The position numbers were made by a program, and so were the translations under genes. Shown here piece after piece: positions 1 through 6,442 of a stretch of 15,159 nt of DNA. The notes under the pieces were generated by a model, which was not told where the DNA came from, made no database searches, and saw only the letters and a program-made list of their open reading frames with translations. Source of the DNA: Nostoc sp. GT001 (GTDB taxonomy: Bacteria > Cyanobacteriota > Cyanobacteriia > Cyanobacteriales > Nostocaceae); the NCBI RefSeq assembly GCF_030382115.1, contig NZ_JAUDRJ010000002.1, positions 183,117 to 198,275 of the forward strand, given 5' to 3'. How positions within the stretch are numbered: the first letter of the stretch is position 1; each line of letters opens with the position of its first letter.

Positions 1-260
1 TCAACTCTACATAGATTTATATTTGGGAATAGCTGCTGTATAACAGGTTCCAAACTCCCAGGTTGCCTGAGCTTAAATTCAATAGTGTCATGGAGTGTTC
101 CGGCTACAGACTCAATTTCACTGTCCAAGGCTACCACATGGGCACGGAAAACAGCTCTGTAGACACCGAAAGCACAAACGCTTAAAATTGAACCCATGAC
201 GAGGGCATACCACAGAGCTAAACGAACACGAGTTCCTCGAAACAGTTTATTTTGATTCAT
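1..260 (-). CDS. rppB: Sensor histidine kinase RppB-like, N-terminal part (cut by window edge)
   Basis: The reading frame opens at an ATG at 260 and stays open to the window edge, giving about 86 residues. A short basic N-terminus (MNQNKLFRGTRVRL) leads into one hydrophobic segment at about residues 14-38, followed by an extracytoplasmic region rich in acidic residues. This is the usual N-terminal layout of a membrane sensor kinase; the HAMP, HisKA and ATPase domains would lie outside the window. The start overlaps the last 14 bp of rppA, so the two are almost certainly co-transcribed and translationally coupled. Family knowledge: the RppA/RppB pair corresponds to NrsR/NrsS of Synechocystis, linked to nickel response and photosynthesis-gene control. 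The kinase call rests on the partner and topology because no catalytic domain is visible. The signal sensed here cannot be read from the sequence. Confidence 0.75.
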   Translation of the reverse strand, partial: MNQNKLFRGTRVRLALWYALVMGSILSVCAFGVYRAVFRAHVVALDSEIESVAGTLHDTIEFKLRQPGSLEPVIQQLFPNINLCRV

Positions 261-951
261 TAGTCACATTAAGACGATATCCCATACCGTGCAAAGTTTC
301 AATCGGGTTGGTGCAGTCGAAGCAGGCTAGTTTGCGACGCAACAAACGTACTTGTGCTGCTACCACATTGCTAGCAGGTTCTGCACTCACTTCCCAAAGC
401 TGATTGCGAATCTGTTCGGTGGTAACAATTTGATTGGGGTGCTTCATCAAATATTCCACCAGTTGGAATTCTTTATTAGTTAAAGAAATTTCCTGTTTTT
501 CCCCCGTCGTATTTTGACCGACAACTGTACTATTGCTGTAATCTAAAGTAAAGTTACCAACGGTTAATTGTTGAGGTTGTAAGTGGGGATAACGCCGCTG
601 CAATGCCCGCAACCTTGCCAGTAATTCTGCCATTCCAAAAGGCTTCACCAAGTAATCATCAGCACCCGCATCTAAGCCAGCAACTTTATCTTCCATGCTA
701 TCTCTAGCTGTGAGCATCAAGACAGGTAAAGAATTTCCTTTTAAACGCAGCTTTTTACACAATTCCAAACCAGTAAATCCTGGGAGCATCCAATCTAAAA
801 TCGCCACTGTATATTGTGCCGAACTATTTTCTAAATATGCCCATGCTTCATTACCATCCATTACCCAGTCAACTAAATATTTTTGTTGCTTCAGCGTTCG
901 CTTAATAGCAGCGCCCAAATCTGACTCATCTTCGACTAGCAGTACCCGCAT
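247..951 (-). CDS. rppA: OmpR/PhoB-family response regulator RppA
   Basis: This 234-aa protein has a receiver domain (about residues 1-115) and a winged-helix DNA-binding domain (about 135-230). The acidic pocket E7/D8, phospho-acceptor D53 (in LDWMLPG), T81 and K103 (in LVKPFG) are all present, so the receiver looks competent. The C-terminal half has the winged-helix signatures LTNKEFQLVEYL and VVAAQVRLLRRKL, ending in HGMGYRL. An upstream in-frame ATG at 999 would add 16 residues, but homologues begin at MRVLLVEDE, so I choose 951. No clear Shine-Dalgarno precedes either start. The gene runs straight into rppB with a 14-bp overlap. The 600-bp upstream region carries an 11-bp-period direct repeat at 1251-1269 and a degenerate one at 1033-1051, suggesting autoregulation. 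It is the likeliest regulator of the boxes found across the cluster, but that is inference. Confidence 0.93.
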   Translation of the reverse strand: MRVLLVEDESDLGAAIKRTLKQQKYLVDWVMDGNEAWAYLENSSAQYTVAILDWMLPGFTGLELCKKLRLKGNSLPVLMLTARDSMEDKVAGLDAGADDYLVKPFGMAELLARLRALQRRYPHLQPQQLTVGNFTLDYSNSTVVGQNTTGEKQEISLTNKEFQLVEYLMKHPNQIVTTEQIRNQLWEVSAEPASNVVAAQVRLLRRKLACFDCTNPIETLHGMGYRLNVTNESK

Positions 952-1032
952 ATCAAATTGAAAAGTTAGAGGTTCGTGGCAATTTTGTAAAATCAGCATA
1001 GTTAATAACAGGGTAATCCCTTAGAAATAGAT

Positions 1033-1051
1033 TGACAGAAGTTGATGAAAT
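1033..1051 (-). promoter_or_regulatory. Degenerate rppA-proximal regulator box
   Basis: Read on the minus strand, a perfect ATTTCATC unit (1044-1051) is followed exactly 11 bp later by TTCTGTCA (1033-1040). That resembles the second-plus-third unit arrangement of the fuller boxes (ATTTCATC then ACCTGTCA). It lies about 80-100 bp upstream of the rppA ATG. It is weaker than the other boxes and may be coincidental. Confidence 0.4.
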
Positions 1052-1239
1052 TCTGAGTTATTCAATCATGTATACAAGCAAGTTATCTAAGATCATAAAC
1101 AGATGCTACGCCTTGGCAGTAGATAATCTATAAGAAAAACTCAGTACATCCCATTGCTCAATTGGTGTGAGTGATACTCAGTTAGAGAAGTTAACAAATC
1201 TAACTAATTGCAAGAGATATACCGAGTTATTTTTTATTC

Positions 1240-1269
1240 TGACAGGTAAAGATGAAATCAAGATGAAAT
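1240..1269 (-). promoter_or_regulatory. Regulator box A (three 11-bp-period units) upstream of rppAB
   Basis: On the minus strand ATTTCATC occurs at 1262-1269 and 1251-1258, and a third unit ACCTGTCA at 1240-1247; all steps are exactly 11 bp. This layout fits tandem binding of an OmpR/PhoB-family dimer on one face of the helix. It lies 300 bp upstream of the rppA start with no gene between. An AT-rich stretch about 18 bp downstream of the second unit could be the -10. If this box drives rppAB, the transcript has a leader of roughly 260 nt. Confidence 0.7.
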
Positions 1270-1455
1270 ATTAAGTCAGCTTAGAAAATCTCTAATTGCA
1301 CTTAACCCCAACCACAATACACAAATAAAAAGCTAGGGTTTTGACTTCGTTCATGTACTAACAAATAAGTATTAGTTTTGATATACCACCCTAGACAAAA
1401 CAACCCTTATTTATATCAAATTATAAATCTCAATAAATTGCTCATTTTTCCATAT
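1270..1455. other. Gene-free stretch between box A and the porin terminator
   Basis: This belongs to the 597-bp gap between rppA and the porin gene (952-1548). It is AT-rich and I see no ORF or RNA gene in it. The gap as a whole holds two regulator boxes (1033-1051 and 1240-1269), the porin terminator (1456-1477) and a short 7-bp tandem repeat (1502-1519), all listed separately. Confidence 0.6.
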
Positions 1456-1477
1456 AAAAGCCCGCCCGCAGGCGAGC
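1456..1477 (-). terminator. Intrinsic terminator of the porin gene
   Basis: On the minus strand GCTCGCC (1471-1477), a four-base loop and GGCGGGC (1460-1466) form a GC-rich stem with one G-T wobble, followed at once by TTTTATAT. It lies about 70 bp past the porin stop and is correctly oriented to end that transcript before the rppAB promoter region. Confidence 0.85.
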
Positions 1478-1501
1478 TAAGATTTTTCCAAATGAGAATA
1501 C

Positions 1502-1519
1502 CTAATAGCTAATAGCTAA
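1502..1519. repeat. Short 7-bp tandem repeat
   Basis: CTAATAG occurs twice in tandem followed by a partial CTAAG copy, between the porin stop and its terminator. Slippage-type short repeats of this kind are common in intergenic DNA of filamentous cyanobacteria. I see no function. Confidence 0.6.
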
Positions 1520-1548
1520 GAAATATTAACCATTATCTGTTAGCCGTT

Positions 1549-3237
1549 TTAGAAAGCAAAAGTGGTACGCAGTGTACCAACGTAGATGGTGTCATTGTTA
1601 TTATTATGCTCTGGATTAAAGATAACCAATAAACCAGGAGTGACGGAAATATTATCGTTGATCTGTAGGCGGTACAGAGCCTCTAGGTGGTAAGAGGTGT
1701 CGTTATCTTCACGCCTAGTAGTTCTTGCGGCGGAAGTGAATGCATCATTATCACTTACTTTAGGTGGTTGACCAAAGATCAGGCCAAGCAAGTTGCCTTC
1801 TTTACCAAAGTCTTTGAAGGCTAGGGTTGCAGCCCAGTAGTTCATTGATGCTTCATCACCTTGATTTACACCCGTACCACTTCCCTTGGCTTCAGCGTTG
1901 CTGTAACCGTACCAACCACCAATAGTCAACTTGGAACTGGGTTTGAAGGTAGCTTCTATACCGTAATGGTTGGCAGTAGTAGCAACTCCATTGAAGGGAT
2001 TACCTGCGTATACACTACCTGTACCCTCAAACATGTTTACACTGGATAAACTATTTTGATAGCTGTGAGCGTAGGTAAGACCAATATTAAATGCATCACT
2101 AGGCCTGAAAGCTACCTGACCAAGGGCTGTATAGGCACCATTTGTCAGACCTCCATTTGAACCAGGATTGCTAGCTGTGCGAGCTATGTAAGCCGCAGAT
2201 GCAGTGAAAGCTCCTGTAGGATTCAAAGTTATGGTTGCACCTGCACCACCGAAACCAGTGCGATAGATGGGGCTAAATCGACCATAGCGAGACAAAGCGC
2301 CCCTACCATCACTGGCAAGATCAGGGTTGAAGTTGTTGATGTTGTCGTATATGTTACCGCCTGCCGCATCAATTTTTACCCGCACTGCATTACTCAGGTT
2401 GAAAGCATAGTTAATTTTATCGATGACAGTCTCATTGTTCTGATTTCCGTCAAAACCGAGGCGGGTCATGTTAGTACCCGTCACATTTGTGTCATAGGGA
2501 GTGATGTTCCGGGATTGCAAGCGGATTTGCAACAGGTCTGTACCAACAAAACTTGATTCCAATCTCAGACGAACCCGGTCAGTTAGAATAGTATTAGAAT
2601 CTAGGTCAGGAGCAGTACTTGGATCTACACCAGAAGGAACTGCCCTTTGATCGCTACCAAAAACATTAGATACGTTAAAAATTGCTTCCCCAATTAACTT
2701 GGTGGTAGTCGAGAACTGATTGGCTTCCAACTCAGCAGTGCGTACTTCTAAAGCATCTACGCGACCACGCAGGGTAGCTAGTTCCGCAGAAAATTCTTCT
2801 TGCAGACGCTGTAGGGTAGCCAAATCCTCTTTTGTTACTAAGTCAGCAGTAGCAGTAGCAATCAGTTCATTAACTCTATCTAAACAAGCATTCAAACCAG
2901 CAGCAAATTCATAACGAGTTAAAGCACGATTACCTCGGTAAGTGGCATTGGGATAACCAGCAATACAACCGTAACGTTCAACTAGTGATTGTAAAGCTTG
3001 GAATGCCCAATCTGTTGGTTGTACGTCAGAAAACTGCGAAACGGATGTGACTTGGCCAATCTCACCACTGTATTGTTGAATTTGGCTTAAAGAAGAATCT
3101 TTTGGAAGAGAGTTTGCTTCTTGTTTAACTTCAGTCGGAACAGGAATTTCAGCAGCTATTGTTGCTCCTGAAAAAACTAAGTTGGCTAATAAAACTCCAG
3201 GACTAATTAGTAGGCATTTCCAAAATAACTTAGACAT
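1549..3237 (-). CDS. SLH-domain outer-membrane porin, iron-uptake/OprB type
   Basis: A 562-aa outer-membrane channel. Residues 1-29 are a signal peptide (cleavage likely after TIAA). An S-layer-homology domain follows at about 66-121 (FSDVQPTDWAFQALQSL through ALTRYEFAAGLNACLDRV), which in this family binds the periplasmic cell-wall layer. Next come a coiled coil (about 130-174, heptad-like ATLRGRVDALEVRTAELEA) and a beta-barrel of the OprB fold (about 178-562), ending in FAF as outer-membrane barrels do. Family knowledge: cyanobacterial members are annotated as iron-uptake or carbohydrate-selective porins; the substrate cannot be read here. Two 11-bp-period boxes lie upstream (3312-3330 and 3425-3443), with a -10-like TATAGG 18 bp downstream of the nearer one, and a GC-rich terminator follows. 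Control by the neighbouring RppA is likely. Length and domain order are normal for the family. Confidence 0.93.
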   Translation of the reverse strand: MSKLFWKCLLISPGVLLANLVFSGATIAAEIPVPTEVKQEANSLPKDSSLSQIQQYSGEIGQVTSVSQFSDVQPTDWAFQALQSLVERYGCIAGYPNATYRGNRALTRYEFAAGLNACLDRVNELIATATADLVTKEDLATLQRLQEEFSAELATLRGRVDALEVRTAELEANQFSTTTKLIGEAIFNVSNVFGSDQRAVPSGVDPSTAPDLDSNTILTDRVRLRLESSFVGTDLLQIRLQSRNITPYDTNVTGTNMTRLGFDGNQNNETVIDKINYAFNLSNAVRVKIDAAGGNIYDNINNFNPDLASDGRGALSRYGRFSPIYRTGFGGAGATITLNPTGAFTASAAYIARTASNPGSNGGLTNGAYTALGQVAFRPSDAFNIGLTYAHSYQNSLSSVNMFEGTGSVYAGNPFNGVATTANHYGIEATFKPSSKLTIGGWYGYSNAEAKGSGTGVNQGDEASMNYWAATLAFKDFGKEGNLLGLIFGQPPKVSDNDAFTSAARTTRREDNDTSYHLEALYRLQINDNISVTPGLLVIFNPEHNNNNDTIYVGTLRTTFAF

Positions 3238-3287
3238 GACTGTTTGCTCTTCACACCAAAAAGTAATAAGTAATGATAGGGCATACC

Positions 3288-3330
3288 CCTATAACTAGAT
3301 TCTCAGAGGAAGATGAAATTAAGATGAAAT
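3288..3330 (-). promoter_or_regulatory. Regulator box B and -10 of the porin promoter
   Basis: Two perfect ATTTCATC units (minus strand) at 3323-3330 and 3312-3319 are spaced 11 bp. TATAGG at 3288-3293 follows after 18 bp, a spacing that fits an activator occupying the -35 region. The transcript would start about 45 bp upstream of the porin ATG. The third-unit position does not match ACCTGTCA here. Confidence 0.72.
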
Positions 3331-3424
3331 TTCAAATTTTGAATAAAACAAACTTAGCAAGTATATTGAGCATTGTATTAGATAGTTGTCAAGTCAATTT
3401 TTCAGAAAAATCAAAGCATAGTAT

Positions 3425-3443
3425 GATGAAATTAGGATGAAAT
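3425..3443 (-). promoter_or_regulatory. Regulator box C, distal to the porin
   Basis: A second perfect pair of ATTTCATC units (3436-3443 and 3425-3432, minus strand), again with an 11-bp period, lies 113 bp upstream of box B. It sits between the stop of the 87-aa ORF and the porin promoter, so it may give the porin a second start site or a cooperative distal site. Confidence 0.68.
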
Positions 3444-3522
3444 TACAACTTACTTAATCAAATAAATTTAACGAGTAAAAACCACTTGAGAAACAAGTTT
3501 CCCAGTTCAATCTAAACAAACA

Positions 3523-3786
3523 TCAAAACACTAAATTATACACAGTGGCTAACTCTAGTGGACTCAGCCACTGGGGATTAAAAAAATCGCGTATTGGAGC
3601 AACGTAGATCGGCATTAGCTTTAAAAATGTGGTTGGAGAGGTAACAGCAAGTACATGGGAATTAGATAAAGGATTGAACTGTAAAGCTAATTGTGTATTG
3701 AAGCGAATGCCAGCGCATGAACGGCGGCGATGTTGTTCATTTACCGCTATTAAAGAAAAACAGACCCAAACTAGGAGCCTGCTCAT
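3523..3786 (-). CDS. Small unrecognised protein, 87 aa
   Basis: I do not recognise this protein. The ATG at 3786 is preceded by a strong Shine-Dalgarno (GAGGAG, 7 bp spacing), which is the main reason for calling it real; the longer start at 3804 lies upstream of that site. The N-terminus MSRLLVWVCFSLIAV is hydrophobic and could be a signal or anchor, but the next residues are very basic (EQHRRRSC), which is unusual after a signal peptide. The rest is of mixed composition with two cysteines in all (residues 9 and about 24). It lies 57 bp downstream of the two-cysteine repeat protein and is probably co-transcribed with it. It could be a decayed gene whose first codons survive. Confidence 0.5.
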   Translation of the reverse strand: MSRLLVWVCFSLIAVNEQHRRRSCAGIRFNTQLALQFNPLSNSHVLAVTSPTTFLKLMPIYVAPIRDFFNPQWLSPLELATVYNLVF

Positions 3787-3843
3787 AGTTATCTCCTCTA
3801 GCAAGACATGCCGAGAGAATAAATTTACAGGCTCACATACTAT

Positions 3844-4200
3844 CTATTTAGATAGAATGGTGGTTTGCGGCGAAATTTCCTCATAGCATCGTTGCAAGGC
3901 TTGGAGTCTTGCTGAAGTTGCTCCGCCAGTAGGTTCTGCTGGTAGGATATTTGCACAGGCTCCTGTTTTACTGGATTGTTGTACTGTGCCTTGCGGAAGC
4001 CCTTTATAGCATTTTTGTAAAGCTTGTAGTCTTGCTAAACTAGCTCCACCAGTGGGTCTTGCTGGGGGAATGTTTTCACAAACTCCTGTTTTTGAGGTAT
4101 CTGCATTTCCATAAGCAGCAGAACCCAACGATACGTGAAGTAAAGCTATTCCCAAGGGAATTGCCAAAATAGATGCAGTTCGGATGACAGGTATCTTCAT
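3844..4200 (-). CDS. Secreted small protein with duplicated two-cysteine unit
   Basis: A 118-aa protein with a signal peptide (about residues 1-33, cleaved near YGNA). The mature part is essentially two copies of one unit, period 41 residues. Each copy reads SKTG.C.NI.PA.PTGGA..ARLQALQ.CY, giving cysteines at 41/64 and 82/105. The same 22 residues separate the two cysteines in each copy, suggesting one disulfide (or a shared ligand pair) per unit in the periplasm. The ATG at 4200 has GAGGA 11 bp upstream; the alternative 4215 start is a TTG and less likely. I do not recognise the family and assign no function. A single ATTTCATC half-site lies about 42 bp upstream. The 87-aa ORF follows closely. 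Confidence 0.8.
   Translation of the reverse strand: MKIPVIRTASILAIPLGIALLHVSLGSAAYGNADTSKTGVCENIPPARPTGGASLARLQALQKCYKGLPQGTVQQSSKTGACANILPAEPTGGATSARLQALQRCYEEISPQTTILSK
3884..4096 (-). repeat. 123-bp-period internal duplication
   Basis: Two DNA copies of about 90 bp, starting at 3884 and 4007, are offset by 123 bp (41 codons), so the frame is kept. They encode the two cysteine units of the secreted protein. They have diverged at many third positions, so the duplication is not recent and the amino-acid pattern appears to be maintained. Confidence 0.85.
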
Positions 4201-4241
4201 AGCTAAAATCCTCAAACAATAAGCAATTTATGCTACTAATG

Positions 4242-4249
4242 GATGAAAT
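4242..4249 (-). promoter_or_regulatory. Isolated regulator half-site
   Basis: One perfect ATTTCATC unit (minus strand) lies 42 bp upstream of the two-cysteine protein start. No partner is found 11 bp to either side, so it is at best a half-site. This gene may instead be read through from the upstream DUF2808 genes. Confidence 0.3.
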
Positions 4250-4275
4250 AATCTTAGGAAGCCAAGTTTGAGTAC

Positions 4276-4755
4276 CTAACGACCGTAAGTTTGAATTCGA
4301 GCTGTACCAAGAGGAATTTGTGCTGTTAGATTAGGCATTTTGCCGTACACTCGGTACAACCAAACGTGGTTACGAAATGATGTATTAACACCTTGCACCT
4401 TAACTAAGAGCGTTGTCTGCGGTTCCACAGATTGGGAGAAAATCACTGTAGCTGTTTGGTTATTTACAGAAACTTGAGCATCAATTTTCTTACCAGATTG
4501 ATTTTGAATCTCAATTCCCTTGTTAATGCTTACACCATCGGGTAAATCAATAGCCAGTTCTGATAGAGATTGTCCCTGAACATGAACCTGAAACTCATGC
4601 GTTGCACCTGAAAACCCAACAGTGCTAGGAAATGCTACGCCATTACCAATATAGGAGACTTTGAAATTGTCCTTGTTTTCGCTTCCCCAAGCAGATGGAA
4701 ATGAAGAAGTTACTATTAGAAAAAATGCTGCACCCGCATAAATTGACTTTTTCAT
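4276..4755 (-). CDS. DUF2808 secreted protein, paralogue 4
   Basis: A 159-aa protein with a signal peptide (about residues 1-24, ending SAWG). The mature part is predicted beta-rich. The DUF2808 pattern is clear: ATHEFQVHVQ near the N-terminus, SELAIDLPDGVSI, VSVNNQTATVIFSQSV, and the C-terminal signature IPLGTARIQTYGR. The ATG at 4755 has GGAG nearby; the 4770 start is a TTG and is rejected. It is closest to the gene at 4866-5339 (shared SELAIDLP, GVNT and ARIQTYG segments), so these two form one sub-pair. Only 110 bp separates them, with no box or terminator that I can see, so they are probably one transcript. DUF2808 is a cyanobacterial family of unknown function. Confidence 0.88.
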   Translation of the reverse strand: MKKSIYAGAAFFLIVTSSFPSAWGSENKDNFKVSYIGNGVAFPSTVGFSGATHEFQVHVQGQSLSELAIDLPDGVSINKGIEIQNQSGKKIDAQVSVNNQTATVIFSQSVEPQTTLLVKVQGVNTSFRNHVWLYRVYGKMPNLTAQIPLGTARIQTYGR

Positions 4756-4865
4756 AACTAACTCCGGCAAGATTATGTAGGGTAAGGAAGATCCACCATC
4801 CCACCCTATAGCTACCGATTAATTTAGTTAACAGCCACAGCTAAAATTAACAGCAGTTATTCAGC

Positions 4866-5339
4866 CTAGCCACCGTAAGTCTGAATCCGGGCTAAACCAA
4901 GTGGAATTTCTTCTTTCATATCAACCTTTTTGACAGATACTGGATAATGCCAAGTTTCCTCATAACCTGGAGTATTAACTCCTTTCATACGAATTGATAT
5001 GCTTGTACCAGGGGCTACTGGTTCCGAAAAAGCTACTGTAGCTTTTCTGTTGTTAATGGAAACCGTTGTCGGAATTTTTTGACCTAATTTATTTTGGACT
5101 TCAATTCCTTTATCAATACTTACCCCCTCTGGTAAATCAATCGCCAATTCTGAAAGAGCTTTACCTTGGACATGAACATCAAACTTATGAGTAGCATCTA
5201 TGGTACGGGCATCATTAGGAACAGCAGCACTATTTCCGAGATGGGAAAATTTAGCATCGTTTGGATTTTTCGCCCAAGCAGTAGGAACTGAAGATGCAAT
5301 AACTAAGGTAAAAGCAAATGTGTAAATCAGCTTTTTCAT
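4866..5339 (-). CDS. DUF2808 secreted protein, paralogue 3
   Basis: A 157-aa protein with a signal peptide (about residues 1-23, ending PTAWA). The DUF2808 body has THKFDVHVQGKALSELAIDL, then a strand-rich centre (VSINNRKATVAFSEPV) and the C-terminal EIPLGLARIQTYGG. The ATG at 5339 follows an AGGAG Shine-Dalgarno; 5342 is a TTG. It is preceded at 53-82 bp by box D with a TATAGA -10 candidate, so it likely heads a unit with the gene at 4276-4755 and perhaps the two small genes beyond. It is probably periplasmic or cell-surface, with unknown role. Confidence 0.88.
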   Translation of the reverse strand: MKKLIYTFAFTLVIASSVPTAWAKNPNDAKFSHLGNSAAVPNDARTIDATHKFDVHVQGKALSELAIDLPEGVSIDKGIEVQNKLGQKIPTTVSINNRKATVAFSEPVAPGTSISIRMKGVNTPGYEETWHYPVSVKKVDMKEEIPLGLARIQTYGG

Positions 5340-5391
5340 CAATATTCTCCTTGTTTTGTTAATCGGTTAATTACCTCTATATCTATAATTG

Positions 5392-5421
5392 TGAAAGGTA
5401 TTGATGAAATAGAGATGAAAT
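5392..5421 (-). promoter_or_regulatory. Regulator box D (three units) and promoter of DUF2808 paralogue 3
   Basis: ATTTCATC units at 5414-5421 and 5403-5410 and a third unit ACCTTTCA at 5392-5399 are all spaced 11 bp on the minus strand. TATAGA follows about 15 bp after the second unit. The ATG is 53 bp past the third unit. Confidence 0.75.
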
Positions 5422-5513
5422 ATTTTTATGTTAAGTAAAATTTAAAATATAGTTATTAGATGCAACAATTAAAATTATTAATGATTAATAATATTTAAAA
5501 AAATGGGGTTAAA

Positions 5514-5569
5514 AAATCACAAAAGCTCCTGAAATTTAACTTAGAGATAAGTTAAATTTCAGGAGCTTT
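5514..5569 (-). terminator. Strong intrinsic terminator after DUF2808 paralogue 2
   Basis: A perfect 21-bp inverted repeat (5522-5542 and 5549-5569) with a 6-base loop (AGAGAT) lies 21 bp past the stop of the gene at 5591-6079. On the minus strand it is followed by TTTTGTGATTTTTT. The stem is unusually long for a terminator, and there is an A tract on the other side, so it may also act weakly on the other strand. Confidence 0.88.
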
Positions 5570-5590
5570 ATTGATTGAATAGCGCTAAGT

Positions 5591-6079
5591 TTAAGGATTT
5601 ATACGAAATCTAGCTACACCTATAGGTATTTCTGCATTAGTGCCAACAAGATTAGCAGATAGATGGTAGACGGGGCCATTACCAAGAAATGGTTGTTTGA
5701 CATTCTTGATATCAATCTTTAGCTTAGTATTAGGAACAATTGGTTCAGCAAAAGCTAGTAATATAGTTTTGCCATTTACAGAAACATTAGTGTTAATTTT
5801 TCTGCCATTATCTTCGTTTATAACAACATCATTAGTATTATCACTCCACCTGATAGTATTTGGAACTTCAATTTTTAACTGCGAAACACTCTTGCTATTT
5901 TTGGGAACGTGTACTCGCAAAGTATGTCTAACACGCGACCAGCGAGTCTGAGGAAATTGAGAGTTACCATCAATATGAGGAACATTACCATCTTCTTCAT
6001 TAGCACTTGCATAGTTGGCAGGAATTAAAAGTGCAGCAGCTAAAGTAGATATAGCAACATAAACTAACACTTTCTTCAT
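5591..6079 (-). CDS. DUF2808 secreted protein, paralogue 2
   Basis: A 162-aa protein with a signal peptide (about residues 1-26, ending NYASA). The body follows the family pattern: RHTLRVHVPKNSKSVSQLKIEVP, INTNVSVNGKTILLAFAEPI, then AEIPIGVARFRINP at the C-terminus. It pairs with the gene at 6443-6907, sharing INTN.SVNGK and the EIP.GVA.F end rather than the ARIQTYG end. The ATG at 6079 has an excellent GAGGAG Shine-Dalgarno. Its upstream region is long (363 bp) and odd: box E lies about 310 bp away and a terminator-like hairpin (6202-6249) comes between, so it may be attenuated or have its own nearer promoter. A 21-bp-stem terminator follows. Confidence 0.88.
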   Translation of the reverse strand: MKKVLVYVAISTLAAALLIPANYASANEEDGNVPHIDGNSQFPQTRWSRVRHTLRVHVPKNSKSVSQLKIEVPNTIRWSDNTNDVVINEDNGRKINTNVSVNGKTILLAFAEPIVPNTKLKIDIKNVKQPFLGNGPVYHLSANLVGTNAEIPIGVARFRINP

Positions 6080-6188
6080 GTTTACTCCTCACTTAATCAT
6101 TAATGTCAGCAAATCAAAATGAACCTGTGATAAATCAATACGTAACAATCTGGTAAAACTAAATTTAACTACTTTCTACGTTTCTTAC

Positions 6189-6205
6189 TTTTCACAATGT
6201 GAAAA
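6189..6205. promoter_or_regulatory. Palindrome upstream of DUF2808 paralogue 2
   Basis: TTTTCACA and TGTGAAAA flank a single central A, a perfect 8-bp-arm palindrome about 110 bp upstream of the ATG. It directly abuts the T tract of the candidate terminator. It could be an operator for a dimeric repressor near a second promoter, or just part of the terminator tail; the sequence alone cannot decide. Confidence 0.35.
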
Positions 6206-6249
6206 AAAGATTAGGTGTAAAGGTTTTAAGTTTTTACACTTTTACACCT
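6202..6249 (-). terminator. Terminator or attenuator between box E and DUF2808 paralogue 2
   Basis: On the minus strand AGGTGTAAA (6241-6249) pairs perfectly with TTTACACCT (6213-6221) across a 19-base loop, followed within 4 bases by seven T. It lies after box E (6387-6416) but before the gene that box would serve (ATG at 6079). It could end the preceding DUF2808 gene's transcript, end a short RNA started at box E, or attenuate the leader. The long loop makes it a weaker terminator than the others. Confidence 0.5.
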
Positions 6250-6386
6250 CGGAATACCAACATTTTCAAAAATTTCCATGAAAAGTCAGTCTACGCTTAC
6301 ACGTTAATTAAAGGAAGTTAGAAATATTACCGTTGACTTGTTTACCGTTTGAAGTTCAAAAGGTATACTACCTTTATTGATCAGTT

Positions 6387-6416
6387 TGACAGGTCGGAAT
6401 GAAATCAAGATGAAAT
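6387..6416 (-). promoter_or_regulatory. Regulator box E (three units)
   Basis: ATTTCATC (6409-6416), ATTTCATT (6398-6405) and ACCTGTCA (6387-6394) follow each other at 11-bp steps on the minus strand. The adjoining GACCTGTCAAACT is shared exactly with box F, so E and F are probably duplicated along with their genes. The next downstream gene starts 308 bp away. Confidence 0.72.
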
Positions 6417-6442
6417 TTTTGATGAATTTCAAAACTTAAGGA

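Noticed and set aside
952..999. Sixteen-residue N-terminal extension of rppA
   Set aside because: Receiver domains of this group start at MRVLLVEDE, and no ribosome site supports the upstream ATG.
1861..2914. Plus-strand ORFs opposite the porin
   Set aside because: They are shadows in a strongly supported porin frame, with no domain or ribosome site.
6083..6091. ACTCCTCAC resembling the core of the cyanobacterial Yfr1 RNA
   Set aside because: On this strand it is just the complement of the strong ribosome-binding site of DUF2808 paralogue 2, with no surrounding Yfr1-like stems.
6226..6279. 17-codon ORF in the box E leader as a leader peptide
   Set aside because: It has no Shine-Dalgarno, runs into the hairpin and has no biased composition; chance is the simplest reading.
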